Below, piece by piece: positions 20,414-31,590 of a stretch of 64,000 bases of DNA. Position 1 is the first letter of the stretch; each line of letters starts with the position of its first letter. The translations under genes and the position numbers were made by a program. This stretch comes from Schistocerca nitens (Eukaryota; Arthropoda; Insecta; Orthoptera; Acrididae): the NCBI RefSeq assembly GCF_023898315.1, contig NC_064617.1, forward strand, positions 711,533,202 to 711,597,201, in the 5' to 3' direction. The notes beneath the pieces are model-generated. The model did not search any database. It had not been told where the DNA came from and saw only the letters and a program-made list of their open reading frames with translations.

Positions 20414-20777
20414 AACTAAAGTAGATACGCATAACTGATTGACCAAATCGTACAGTTTACATACAGGTGTTAAAACTAATAAAATATAAAACTGAATCAA
20501 AAGTCCAATAGCCCTCTGCTATAGTATTTATTTAAGTCCATTACAGACTTAAATAAATACAGCTACAGTCGACTTTAAAATATAAAACTGAATGAAAAGT
20601 CCAAAAGTCGACTGTAGCTGTATTTATTTAAGTCTGTAATCGACTTGAAAAAATACTGTAGCAGAGGACTATTGGACTTTTCATTCGGTTTTATATTTTA
20701 TTAGTTTTAACACCTGTTTGTAAAATCCTACACACTGTATGAATTGGTCAATCAATTATGTAGACCTTCATTTAGTT
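20414..20777. repeat. Palindromic foldback element, about 364 bp
   Basis: The outer ends are AACTAAA and TTTAGTT. Left-arm blocks TGATTGACCAAAT, ACAGGTGTTAAAACTAATAAAATATAAAACTGAAT and AAAAGTCCAATAG return in reverse complement on the right. Inside, TATTTATTTAAGTC and GACTTAAATAAATA form a second inverted pair, and AATATAAAACTGAAT-AAAAGTCCA occurs a second time in direct orientation. No coding capacity. It interrupts LINE sequence, so it looks like a foldback MITE. Confidence 0.85.
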
Positions 20778-20860
20778 AAGATTCTTCCGATGAATCTCAG
20801 CCTGCATCTTGCACTAGATACTACTACCGATAGTGCTTTGAGGTAGATACCCGAACGCAT

Positions 20861-21487
20861 TACATTGGGAGCTAAGCACGCCTATTATGGCATGGGGCAT
20901 AGTCTTACTGCTTCGTTCCACAACGTACAAGTGCTACCGTTCATGTGTTTTTACGCGAGGTGGGACAGTATTTGTTCAGGTTTCGCGTGGAACGATCATG
21001 TCCAGTTGAGTCGCACAAAAAATACGTGAACAATTTGCAGATGTTATATTTTCCGTCTAATGGTAGGGCAACAGTGAGTCATTAATCGGGTTATTCGCGG
21101 AGGGTGCGCATAATTACACACGAAATAAGTGAATAAATCAATATCGTTATTATTAGTTTATAGTGCACGTTGGTGGGCAATATTATTAGCTTCAAAGTCA
21201 TTAAAGCTGCCGTCAAATGTTATAAATTCATAATTTGGGAAAGTAATACGACAAACTTCAGAGTGTTTACTGAAATAAATTTAATGGGGGTGGACCAGGA
21301 TAGAAATTTTTAGCCTTTTTTTATTGTAATGGAATGTTCCTTAAAGAATTTTTTGAAGATTCATTCATAATAACTTGCCACAAATGTTAAAAATTGCTAA
21401 AACTTCGATTTAATGTACGGGGCTCTGTCGCATCTGAGCGCTCGAATGCAATCGGTGTAATGATGATGATGTTTGGTTTGTGGGGTG
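20861..21487. other. Unassigned stretch
   Basis: No gene or known element seen. Confidence 0.5.
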
Positions 21488-21892
21488 CTCAAATGGTTCA
21501 AATGGCTCTGAGCACTATGGGACTCAACATCTGTGGTCATAAGTCCCCTAGAACTTAGAACTACTTAAACCTAACTAACCTAAGGACATCACACAAATCC
21601 GTGCCCGAGGCAGGATTCTAACCTACGACAGTAGCGGTAGCGCTGTTCCAGACTGAAGCGCCTAGGCCGGCCGTGGTGGCCGAGCGGTTCTGGGCGCTTC
21701 AGTCTGGAACAGCGCTACCGCTACGGTCGCAGGTTCGAATACTGCCTCGTGGCATGGATGTGTGTGATGTCCTTAGGTTGGTTAGGTTTAAGTAGTTCTA
21801 AGTTCTAGGGAACTGATGACCTCAGAAGTTAAGTCCCATAGTGCTCAGAGCCATCTGAAGCGCCTAGAACCGCTCGGTCACAGCGGCCGGCC
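21488..21892 (-). mobile_element. SINE-A, split by a second SINE-A
   Basis: Minus-strand SINE in two pieces, 21488-21665 and about 21856-21892. The break lies in the anticodon-arm-like part of the head, at CTGAAGCGCCTAG, which is duplicated on both sides of the inner SINE. Confidence 0.92.
21666..21855 (+). mobile_element. SINE-A nested in opposite orientation inside SINE-A
   Basis: Full plus-strand copy from GGCCGGCCGTGGTGGCC to GCTCAGAGCCAT. Flanked by the duplicated target TGAAGCGCCTAG. Host and guest therefore form a near-perfect hairpin of about 170 bp per arm. Confidence 0.92.
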
Positions 21893-22034
21893 GACCCCTC
21901 CCACCGGAAGTTCGAATCCTCCCTCGGGCATGGGTGTCTGTGTTGTTCTTAGTATTAGTTAGTTTAAGTAGTGTGTATGTCTAGGAACCGATGACATAAG
22001 CAGTTTGGTCCCTTAGAATTCACACACATTTGAA
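21893..22034 (+). mobile_element. SINE-D remnant
   Basis: B box GTTCGAATCCTCC, CTCGGGCATGGGTGTCTGTG, a core with GTTAGTTTAAGTAGTGTG and a tail ending CACACACATTTGAAC. This is a different SINE subfamily from SINE-A, related to the copy at 39364-39494. The head start is lost or merged with the SINE-A end. Confidence 0.7.
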
Positions 22035-24111
22035 CGTACCATGATTCGTTTATGATAAACAGTCTATATGCACGTACTTGTCTCGCATCAGCTGAACTTA
22101 TTTTCCGTCTTTTTATACGAAATGAAACGTGAATGCTTGAAAATTACAAACAAATGCATTTATACGGATAGAAAAGGTTCGAAAAGCAATCCAATCGTGC
22201 AAACAAATGCTTCGATTGGTACGTGTAAGCCAATTAACTGACATCATTTCATCAGAATGAGGGCGTTTCCACATCGGCGAAGAAAAAGCCAGCTGTACCT
22301 TGCTGGCGATGCCGATTAAAGGTTTGTTCAACTTGAATATTAAACAACACACACGCTTGTATTTTCAAAACACGATTTTTCAAGTTGGCAGGACCTATTA
22401 ACTCATGTTTCGTTTTTGTAACTTATGAATCGATGTTTTTTCTACAGTAGTACGTAGAACGTTTGCGATATAATTTAATTTACATTGTTGGTGAACATTT
22501 CTGTAACGACTTTTTTGTTGAAAAAACTGACTTTTATTTCAGAGTGCCGCCAATTGGGTAAAAACCATTTTCTAAGATATCTGTGTGTTTTACGTTAGAC
22601 AATATCGTCAGTTTCGAAGCTGTTTTCGGAATTTTGTCCTAGATTGTCAGCTGTGGCGAATCAGAGCTCCCACCAGCCACCCTCGTACTCCGCAAAGGCC
22701 TTTCGTCGATGTCGTGTGGTGTTCTCTGGGTGTAATGGTTATACTTAAAAAATACGTAACACAATCTTAAGGACATTCCTTAACGCAGCAAGTTATTACT
22801 AGATGGCATTCGTTGCAGTAAGGCACATTCGCTGCAGTAAGGCACGCAGCCTTCTAATACTGTGTCTGCAGGATGGCTAGTTTTTTTTTTTTTTTCGCTT
22901 TTCTCACAGCACAGCTGACGCTGCCTGCCGTGAGAACTGCGTAGCGTAACATTCAGTCGATAAGAAGATTCATACCCTTTGCGAATCTAAATAATCCATA
23001 TTAGTTATTATCCGATTTTGTTCAAATTTGGTACACAGCCTTTTATTATTAATAGAATGATGCTGTCAAAATTTCAGGATTTTATTTATTATAGTTCTGG
23101 AGATAATGAGAATTACCTAAAAGTCCTAAAACCTACGCTTGTTTTTTAAAACCAATTTAGGAATAATAAAATATTGACTTTCATTATCATTTGAAGCCAT
23201 TCCAAAGTTATCAGTGCATAAAAATCAATTAATTAGAATTTTCTTTTTAAAACTTTAGTCACTGTGCATTATGTAATACAAAAATCAGTCAAAATTATTA
23301 TTTTATTATATTTCGCCGTGCGCGTGCGTGAGAATGATTGAGAGACTGTATGTGGGACATACGTTAAAATTCAATACTTCATTTTACGTAAAACCTTGTA
23401 CAAACGAACCGTGGGAAAGTTATATTGCAACCACGATTCAGGTGACGTATGCCGGTGTGTGCTTGATTTTGTATAAAAGTAGCCAGAACGGAAGTTAGAG
23501 GCGGAATAAGTTTATTTACCAATTTGAAGAATATTTTGCACTTCGTTTATTTTGATTAAACAAAATACAAGAATTTGAAGTTTTTCTGACATTAATTACT
23601 ATCAAAGTAGTGACTGGATAAGGCAAGATTTGCCGCGAGAATGATCTGGAAGGAACGTTCTGATTGGTCTTTTAGATCCACAGCCAGTCAGAATTAAGCT
23701 GTTCCAGCGCGAAAAGAGGAATGGGCATATAGGAGAGTACCCCAAGAGGAGTGCCTTGCTAGCCGGCCTACGGATAACACGACGTTAGATCGCTCCTTAG
23801 AAATACAAGATGTGGAAACAGTGAGCTAATTTCGGTTCGAACATATCGTGACTGAAGCGATTGGAGTTACGAACATTTTAATGAATGTTTGATGTTTCTA
23901 AATTACTTAGTTTGAGAGATATGAGCGTGTGAACTTTCTGGTCGTAGTAAAAACTCCGCGTGGCGTGTTTCGTGATCTGTAAGGAATATCTTACGAAGAA
24001 GACCACTGAAACGACCAAATGTTTAACTCGCGAATGGTTGTGCGTCTGACTGGTAGAACGTGAAAATTAGTCGGGAGGACTTACTGAAATTCTGGCTGCT
24101 TTTCGAGTGAA
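22035..24111. other. Unassigned, no gene seen
   Basis: Long AT-rich stretch with short motif-free frames. GATTTTGTATAAAAGTAGCC at about 23470 is a TATA-like word, and the stretch to about 24900 might belong to one LTR-type element invaded by two SINEs. I cannot prove termini. Confidence 0.4.
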
Positions 24112-24124
24112 TATTTGTTGTACA

Positions 24125-24274
24125 AAAAAAATGGTTCAAATGGCTCTGAGCACTATGGGACTCAACTGCTGAGGTCATTAGTCCCCTAGAACTTAGAACT
24201 AGTTAAACCTAACTAACCTAAGGACATCACAAACATCCATGCCCGAGGCAGGATTCGAACCTGCGACCGTAGCG
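24125..24274 (-). mobile_element. SINE-A, 5'-truncated
   Basis: Minus-strand copy ending after the B box region. Target duplication ATTTGTTGTACA on the left (about 24112-24123) and from about 24275. Confidence 0.92.
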
Positions 24275-24419
24275 ATTTGTTGTACAGACAGTGAACTTTG
24301 AATGATAACGTTTTTCCATATTAAATACGGACTTGATAGCCATTTCATGTGTTTCAATATGAGTAAAAAGCAGAGTTAATCTGATTTTAAATTCTTTTCT
24401 CGTAGTAGACTGAAGATTC

Positions 24420-24635
24420 AAAAAATGGTTCAAATGGCTCTGAGCACTATGGGACTCAACTGCTGTGGTCATAAGTCCCCTAGAACTTAGAACTACTTAA
24501 ACCTAACTAACCTAAGGACAGCACACAACACCCAGCCATCACGAGGCAGAGAAAATCCCTGACCCCGCCGGGAATCGAACCCGGGAACCCGGGCGTGGGA
24601 AGCGAGAACGCTACCGCACGACCACGAGATGCGGG
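24420..24635 (-). mobile_element. SINE-B (Gly-like tRNA head on SINE-A tail)
   Basis: Minus-strand copy. The tail and core are those of SINE-A, but the head is different: read on the minus strand, GCATCTCGTGGTCGTGCGG (A box) and GGTTCGATTCCCGGC (B box) resemble a tRNA-Gly. CCCGGGTTCCCGGGTTCG contains a small internal duplication, shared with the 55388 copy but not with 42440. Target duplication CTGAAGATTC at 24410-24419 and 24636-24645. Confidence 0.92.
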
Positions 24636-24645
24636 CTGAAGATTC

Positions 24646-25492
24646 CGAAAGCCCGATTTTTTAACCATGAACTTTCAGGAACAGACTTTCAGCTAGAGTT
24701 ACGCGGCCTCTGTGTGGTAGGTATTAGATGGTGGTTTCATCAATGCTGCTATACACTGCCTAGCACGTATCTGCTACCACAGAGTGAAGGGACATCGGCA
24801 AGAATCCTATCGAGGTAGTGGACTGAACGATAGGATAACAATAACGCAGACGACCGACCCCGCCCCACTGCAATACGATAAAGGTCTAAAGTCAGTTTTG
24901 TAATTATTTTATTATTTTATTGAAAAAAAACATGAATATCGGATCCAAAATCGAGCGTCAGCCTGGTCTGCCCTTAACTGACAATATAAGCTTGGTTCGT
25001 TCTAGCCAGCTATAAGGACTGTGTTACTTACGAATTCAATAAACTCTCTTCACTTAAAAATGAGGAATTATTCATAATGAAAATAGAGACGTTTTCGATC
25101 TGGTCAACAGCGTCAGATTTTGTTCGAAGCGTGATCTCTCTATTTACAACCCCTTACCTATGGTCGCCGCAGTGAAAATTGCTTGAGTTAAAAATCAACG
25201 AAATAGAATGAGAGAGAGGTTATCGCCAGCATCTACAATGTAACTCAACCGTAGCAACAAACAATAAACAGTAATTAGTAAAGTGACTTAAGGATGCGAC
25301 AGAAAAGAAACTTAGCAGTGTCCTGGTTGCTATCATATTCCGTGACTTCCGAAGGAGTCAGTTTATTGTGCGTATGGAACAAAATACAATGACGAGAATG
25401 GAAAGTGCTATGCTTTGAACACTTGGATCTATTAAACTGATGCTCCAGTATTTACGTGCCGGTGGTATAAAGTTTCATACTTAAGTGAGCTT
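24646..25492. other. Unassigned stretch
   Basis: No supported gene. AT-rich. Confidence 0.5.
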
Positions 25493-26340
25493 ATGTTCCA
25501 TACAGATGAAGAACGGTGTGAGTATGCTGTGGCTTTTGAGTGCCACTGGAGCTTTGTATGTGGAACTTACATGCCCAGGGGACGTGCACCTTTCGAAGTC
25601 CGAGGCAGGTCAAATCACTGGCGCGAGGCACATGAGATCATCATACCGACGAATTTCATAGACAGTTGGCCGTCGTGTAATGGCTGCAGAAAGAGTAGTG
25701 ACGACATGGGTTCAGTATAACATTTGTCATACGTCCTTCCAGAACTGCAATACGACGCGAATATCGAAGGATGGTTGAACAACAACTGAGACTATAGACA
25801 GAATGTCACCACGAACCTTCGAGAAAAGGTTAGTGGTAGATCGGTTGAGATCTCGATTTGCCATGTGTTATTCAATGCTTACACCACATTTCAGAAAACA
25901 GACACCTGCACGGTGTGTAACCATAATGAAAAGGAACTTTGGATAGGATTCTGTAGTGTCCAGCGATGTCTCGCTTCTGTCTGTGACGATGAGATCGACG
26001 TCAACATATTCATGGACGACGTAATGAAAAGACACGAGAAACTTCGATTCTCCAGATCTATACTACTCCAGCTCATGGAATCGTGCTGTGGGCAACTGTC
26101 GTACATGACTACAGGACTGACGGTACTTTTTGAAGAACTGCTGAGTACTCACCAGTATGTGGCAAGATTGATAAACCTTGATGTCTCAAAATTCATGAGC
26201 AAGATATCAAATAGCATATTCCAGCAGGATAGTGCAAGACCGTACACAAAGCTTTGAGGAATTTACGGATCGTTGACAGGCCTGCCGTGTCCCCTACTCT
26301 CATTCACAGTCAGTAGTCTTCATGAACTGACAGAACAGGT
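25493..26340 (+). pseudogene. Tc1-like transposase relic D
   Basis: Heavily decayed plus-strand transposase. The clearest part is the 130-codon frame 25865-26257, where TVLFEELLSTHQYVARLI precedes SIFQQDSARPYT. This is the family's second catalytic block with QD-S-ARPYT in place of QDNARPHT. The preceding CGQLSYMTTGL fits the GAISYTGRT strand. Further upstream VMAAERVVTTW-like pieces can be read in mixed frames. Terminal repeats not identified. Confidence 0.6.
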
Positions 26341-26469
26341 GTCTTAGACGTGACAAGAAATTCCTAAAGTTGATGCTTTCTTCGACTTCTCAACGATTAC
26401 AATACTGCCTGTGTGGGGCGCAACTCCTACTGATATTGCTGATGGATGTCAGTTCCGAACGCCATGAAA

Positions 26470-26606
26470 AAAAAATGGCTCTGAGCACTATGCGACTTAA
26501 CTTCTGAGGTCATCAGTCGCCTAGAACTTAGAACTAATTAAACCTAACTAACCTAAGGACATCACATACATCCATGCCCGAGGCAGGATTCGAACCTGCG
26601 ACCGTA
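26470..26606 (-). mobile_element. SINE-A, 5'-truncated, variant subfamily
   Basis: Minus-strand copy with the variants CTATGCGA and CATCAGTCGCC. Perfect target duplication AACGCCATGAAA at 26458-26469 and 26607-26618. Confidence 0.93.
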
Positions 26607-26734
26607 AACGCCATGAAAGATTAACCGTTTATTTCCCGTTATGTGAAGATCACGTCCACAAAGTTTTATAAATATTGAACTGTTGCTTAATGGCACAGCT
26701 ATTTTAATTTCCGTCATTGGAACAAAAACATATA

Positions 26735-27305
26735 CACTGTCGAGTCATATCATTATGGCCACTGCGCACCGCGAGACTGAATGCCACCTTCTAGGTGGCG
26801 TTGCGGGCACTTACGTAGAGTATATAAGCTGAGCAGAGATGAATGGGAAATTATTCTGGCACCATTATGGTCCACTGACATAAATGACTTTTTGCTGCTG
26901 TCGTGGTCGTCTACGGAAAGTGGATGTTGGAGGGGAAAACAATGCGTAGGCTGCAACGTACTGTACTGGACGACCAGGCCTCATCACAGAGCGTGGAGCT
27001 CTGCGGCTTGCCCGCCGTGTAAAGCTGGGTAAGCGACGATATGCAAAAATTCTGCTACAGTGGTTTGAAGACAATAATAGTGAACTCACGATAATATCAT
27101 GGCCACCAATTTAGCGTGATATGAACTCGATGGAAGACGTCTGGGACGCTATCGGGAGCGACAAACCAAAGCCCGTAATTTACTGTGCGTAGAGACATAC
27201 AAAGGACTTGTTGAACTCATACCACGGACAATAGCTGCAGTATTTCGTCCTAATACGAACCAACACGCTGTAAAGCAGGTGGTCATAATGTTTTTACCCA
27301 ACTGT
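26735..27305 (+). pseudogene. Tc1-like relic E
   Basis: Bounded by imperfect inverted ends: left GTCATATCATTATGGCCACTG, right CAGGTGGTCATAATGTTTTTACCCAACTG. Inside on the plus strand, WPPI-x-RDMNSMEDVWDAIGS near 27100-27160 corresponds to the third catalytic block (PDLNPIE-VWD) of Tc1-type transposases, and the C-terminal tail follows. The N-terminal and first catalytic parts are deleted or unrecognisable. About 570 bp, so an internal-deletion derivative. Confidence 0.6.
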
Positions 27306-28064
27306 CTCTTTTTAACGTCGTTCTGATGCAGTTAATTCCTTCACGGCTTCTCATACAAGTAATTCGTCACTAGTTTCTAGATACCGATATTATGCAAAGC
27401 TCGCTACCATATCACTCTTGCCGCACAGGGAGCCTTTGTGCGCTTCACACCACGACTGCAGACGCTGTTGTCGAAGCTGAATGCTGAGTGAGATTCAGTC
27501 GTTACTACTGGGTGCTGCCTGGTTTTCTAACGAGGCACGTGGCGGCTACGACACTCTGTAAAGGTCGGCCAGTGCGTCCCTCGCCCTTTTCCATTTTAAG
27601 AGAGATGATATTACCAGTGATGCGCTCTACCCTTTGTCACTGGCGATGCCGGCAACGCAAAGGAAGAGCTTTCTATCTCTGTCTTCCTCCCACTGCATTC
27701 ACGTTGTTGACTTTTCTTTTACGTTCATTTCATTTTGTTTTTCTGGAATCTGATGTAAGGAGACGCATATTTGAATACCGGTGATTGTCTGTGCGTAGAC
27801 TGCTTTCATTCATGAGAGTGACGTAATGTTTATCGAATGATCTAGTAATTGGTACACACGGACACTTCGATCGCTTTAGTTAGCATGCACTGCGTCTTCG
27901 CGTCTTTACTGAGTTTATGCGTACTGTCATGTAAAACTCATTTACGAGCCATTCATTTGGGACACAATGACATCGTTTCCAACAGGCTGCTATTTTAAAA
28001 CAGCACTTCATTAAGCACTACTAGCTAGTTTGAAGCGTCGTTCATTAGTCACATCCATCTGTTG
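27306..28064. other. Unassigned, no gene seen
   Basis: An open frame of 98 codons (27488-27784) has no recognised motif. Confidence 0.5.
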
Positions 28065-28365
28065 TTCTTGTTGTGGTGGTTTTCAGTCCTGAGACTGGTT
28101 TGATGCAGCTCTCCATGCTACTCTAACCTGTGCAAGCTTCTTCATCTCCCAGTACCTTCTGCAACCTACATCCTTCTGAATCTGCTTAGTGTATTCGTCT
28201 CTTGGTCTCCCTTTACGATTTTTACCCTCCACGCTGCACTCCAATACTAAATTGGTGATGCCTCAGAACATTTCCTACCAACCGATCCGTCCTTCTAGTC
28301 AAGTTGTGCCACAAACTCCCCTTCACCCCAATTCTATTTAATACCTCCTAATTATCCATCTAAAA
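28065..28365 (-). pseudogene. RTE-like LINE 3' terminal fragment
   Basis: Antisense of the 3' end of the RTE-like LINE: CAGTCCTGAGACTGGTTTGATGC through CTATTTAATACCTCC matches 6781-7085 and the end of 42892-46165. It has a few small deletions, so the frame is broken. Confidence 0.85.
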
Positions 28366-28379
28366 AATAATAACACATC

Positions 28380-29625
28380 AGAATTAAACGGAAGCCAAAA
28401 TATTAATGCCATGGAATGTTAACAAGCAAACCTATAATAGTATCATTTATTGATTTCAAAAAAGCATTTGATTCGGTAGACAGGAGTCAATAGATAAAAT
28501 CATTGGAGAATTTCGTGTTAAAGCAAAATAAGCAAACATAATTCATGATAACAAAGTCGATATCTAACATTAAATATATGGAAGAACTGTCTCAGCTATT
28601 TGAAATAACAAATGGTGTTAGCCATGGGGATAAGGGGATGGTTTATCACCTTCCGTGTTTAACTTCATTCTATAAAAAACTGTAAGAATATTGAATTTGG
28701 AGTTGAAGAATCACAAAACGGAAAAATAATTCTGGGAAGAAAAGCAAATGGAATTAAGGTAAACTGCCTGACATTTGCAGACGGTTTTTCAATACTTTCA
28801 CAAAATGTAACAAACACTATTATTCAAATAAATCTTCTGGAATAAACAACAAATAGAACTTGTCTCAAAATTTCAGATGAAAAAAAATTTCTGACAAGCA
28901 TAAAAAATGCACCATAAGTGATGGAAACACAAAACAGGTAAAATAGAGGGAGTTAATAAATTCAAATATCATGGAGAAACTGTACAACAGAATGGACTAG
29001 AAAATCTGCAGTAGGTGTAAAAGTTAACAAACTGGAAACAGCATATTGCTTGACAAAAAGTATTTACAAAAAGGAATGCATATCTATAAAAACAAAGCTA
29101 GAACATTATACTACGGCGGTACGACCAGAATGTTAGTAGCAAGTGCAGTCAAACAATGAACAATAAGCTGCAGAGAACAGAGGTACTTCGAAGACTTATA
29201 GTTGGAAAAATAGTGCGCGCAATACAAACTGCACATGGATGAAAAATGAGAAGTAATGAGGAGATCTACAAAAATATTGAGAAAATATCAGAAGTAATGG
29301 CTAAAAGAAGATTAACCTTTTTGGCCACCTCTAGCGAATGAATGAGAACAGACTCACGAAAAGAAATATTTCTGTTTGTCTGGAAGAAGAAATTGAAAAC
29401 AGCATGGATTACAGATATAAGAAAAGATGTAGAAAGAACATCAAAGAATCGGAAATAACAGACGAAATATTTTCAAGAATAAAATAAGCTTAAAAGGCTT
29501 TTAACACAGAAGTAAGAAATCAGAAACAATATGGACAGAAGGAAGGAAAAGACAACATGTCTAGAAGATGAAAGAGTAATGGAAAAATGGAAAAGCAAGG
29601 GAAGAAGAGGAATTGAAGTTGTTTC
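28380..29625 (+). pseudogene. Decayed non-LTR reverse transcriptase, A-rich
   Basis: Plus-strand RT relic with many stops. SFIDFKKAFDSVDR (28443-28487) is motif A. NGIKVNCLTFADGFSILSQN (28750-28800) is motif C with the second catalytic aspartate changed to Gly. KFKYHGETVQQNGLE-like and RRLIVGKIVRAIQTAHG-like pieces continue the thumb and C-terminal region. The sequence is distinctly A-rich (coding strand) and unlike the CR1-like and RTE-like copies here, so it is a separate RTE- or LOA-type lineage. 3' end near 29625. Confidence 0.72.
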
Positions 29626-29644
29626 GTGATCCTAGTTGGTCAAT

Positions 29645-29832
29645 AAAAAAATGGCTCTGAGCACTAGGGGGCTTAACATGTGAGGCCATCAGTTCCCTAG
29701 AACTCAGAACTACTTAAACCTAACAAACCTATCACACACATCCATGCCCGAGGCAGGATTCGAACCTGGGACCGTAGCGGTCGCGCGGTTCCAGCCTGAT
29801 GCGCCTAGAACCGCTCGGCCACAACGGCCGGG
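29645..29832 (-). mobile_element. SINE-A, full length
   Basis: Minus-strand copy with B box and head through GGCCACAACGGCCGG. Target duplication unclear (AATAAAAAAA and GATAAGAAAA). Confidence 0.9.
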
Positions 29833-29999
29833 ATAAGAAAAAAAAGAGCCTCTGTATGTGCAGTGGATGTAGCATCTAAAACACAGTAATCAGTTGTGGA
29901 TATATCGTACTTGTAAGCAGAATAAAACTACTAAAAGTAAGTGCCATCCACTTTTACGCATAGCATGGTTGTCAGTACTCGCATGGACTAATACACCAT
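29833..29999. other. Unassigned stretch
   Basis: Nothing recognised. Confidence 0.4.
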
Positions 30000-31070
30000 G
30001 CAAAACAATGAATGAATAACTTTTTCGAAACCCCGTAGTTGTCTCCCATTATGACGCAGAAGTTTGAAATTTGACTCAAAGATGAAAACCCGTGGCGCCC
30101 TGTGACATCACCCCCGATCTCGTCGACACTTCAAACAGCACGGTGTCGGCCGATGCGAAGAAAAGGCCAGAGCTCAGTGGTTCAGGCGACGGGTGAGAAG
30201 GGTTAATGATGTCGTGTCAGCACCTGATTTCTCAAATGTTCAAATGTGTGTGAAGTCTTATGGGACCTAACTGCTAAGGTCATCAGTCCCTAAGCTTACA
30301 CACTACTTCACCTAAATTATCGTAAGGACAAACACACACACCAATACCCGAGGGAGGACTCGAACCTCCGCCGGGACCAGCCGCACAGTCCATGACTGCA
30401 GCGCCTCAGACCGCTCGGCTAAAACCGCGCACCTGATTTCTCCACAGTAGTGCCCACCGTCACCGTGGAAGTGTCACACGATGGGGAGGTTGTCACGCCG
30501 TCTCTCGCTAACATTTCCTCCTTCTTTTGACGCTTCTGAGATGGACGTCAGAACCGCAACAACCAGCCTCGAAATCTCACGGTTTTCTTATGGGTGGCAG
30601 AGGAAAATACACACTTCGTCGCTCAGAAGCAACACGAAAAGGTCTCCGGGGGCTGCATTAAGAGCGTCAATGAAACCACTCCTTTCGTTGGGGGGTCGAT
30701 TCGCACACATTTCGCGGTCGAAGACGACACTTCTTTGTACGACGAGCAACAGGACGGAGCCTTTTGACGATATTTGACAGTGTTGACACCTCCGGAAGTT
30801 CCATCACTGCTCTAAGGACTTCGCGCGTTTGAACCCCATTCGACCTGATCACACACCTTTGGAAAGCACCGCGTACAAAATTTTTGCTCTCGTGTTCAGA
30901 TTGGAACCATTCGGCAATATGCAAAACCATTTGACGAAATCTGAACGGTATCCGAAGCAGCGAATGTTCTTTATGCATTTTCAGCCGTCCTGTTCGCCGC
31001 CTTTCTGTGGCGTGTTTACTGGAGGGTGGGGGTACCTATTTTGCTATCCGTGTCTGGGCGAGATCATCTA
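30000..31070 (+). repeat. Unrecognised repeat family R1, copy 1
   Basis: Related in order and orientation to the reverse complement of 37210-37835: shared blocks ACTTTTTCGAA, GCAGAAGTTTGAAAT, CTTCAAACAGCA, GGTTAATGATG, GTCACACGATGGG, TTCTTTTGACG and GAGCAACAGGA. Its right part (30880-31030) matches the reverse complement of 34170-34370: TTTTTGCTCTCG, GAA-TCTGAACG and ATCCGAAGCAGC. In the right part both copies translate alike (FAL-x-FRL, TKSER-x-PKQ, then PPP or PPF), hinting at a coding origin. It is split by SINE-C. I do not recognise it. Confidence 0.65.
30234..30428 (-). mobile_element. SINE-C copy
   Basis: Minus-strand SINE with tail TTCAAATGTGTGTGAAGTC, core CTAAATTATCGTAAGGAC, B box GGTTCGAGTCC and a class II-like head. 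Perfect 14-bp target duplication GCACCTGATTTCTC (30220-30233 and 30429-30442). Confidence 0.95.
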
Positions 31071-31233
31071 AACTCTCTTTCTCGAAAACTTTGCAGCTTT
31101 AATGGCCTTGTCACAGAAAAAAATAGATCTTCCGCTGTGCAGACAAACTCCATCCGTGGGCATATGAGAATATGTTCAATCGACTGTGTTTCTTCATTTT
31201 CAGAGCAGCCGTACTTAACCATGTTTACTTTAC

Positions 31234-31433
31234 AAAAATGGTTCAAATGGCTCTGAGCACTATGGGACTCAACTTCTGAGGTCATTAGTCCCCTAGAACT
31301 TAGAACTAGTTAAACCTAACTAACCTAAGGACATCACACACATCCATGCCCGAGGCAGGATTCGAGCCTGCGACCGTAGCAGTCGCGCGGTTCCGGACTG
31401 CGCGCCTAGAACCGCTAGACCACCGCGGCCGGC
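31234..31433 (-). mobile_element. SINE-A, full length
   Basis: Minus-strand copy. Perfect target duplication TTTACTTTACA (31224-31234 and 31434-31444). Confidence 0.94.
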
Positions 31434-31504
31434 TTTACTTTACATATTGCGACTTCTTGTCTTAACCTATTCAGTGCTCTCCATGTACTATACTACAGTG
31501 ATTT

Positions 31505-31590
31505 CCTCTTTGGATGTTTGAACGTAGCAGGGAAGTTAGAAAATCTGAAAAGGGAAATGCTAAGTCTCAATCTGAATATAGTGCAGGTTT
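31505..31590 (+). pseudogene. RTE-like LINE 5' endonuclease scrap
   Basis: GTAGCAGGGAAGTTAGAAAATCTGAAAAGGGAAATGCT encodes AGKLENLKREML, then LNLNIVQV. It matches the N-terminal endonuclease region of the LINE at 42892-46165 (GLENLKREMDRLKL). Only about 80 bp. Confidence 0.65.

Larger units (their letters stand above)
19645..20860 (-). pseudogene. CR1-like LINE 3, diverged, with two insertions
   Basis: Minus-strand relic. Near 19655-19720 it carries the antisense 3' UTR (CTCCGCCAACCAACGTGCGGCGTGTGGCGGA, given as a motif region). The RT thumb region follows, and near 20785-20860 AGATTCTTCCGATGAATCTCAGCC corresponds to the RFIGRI block. A SINE sits at 20128-20326 and a palindromic element at about 20414-20777 splits the thumb region. 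A (CT)n run of about 24 bp is at 19895-19918. Confidence 0.7.
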
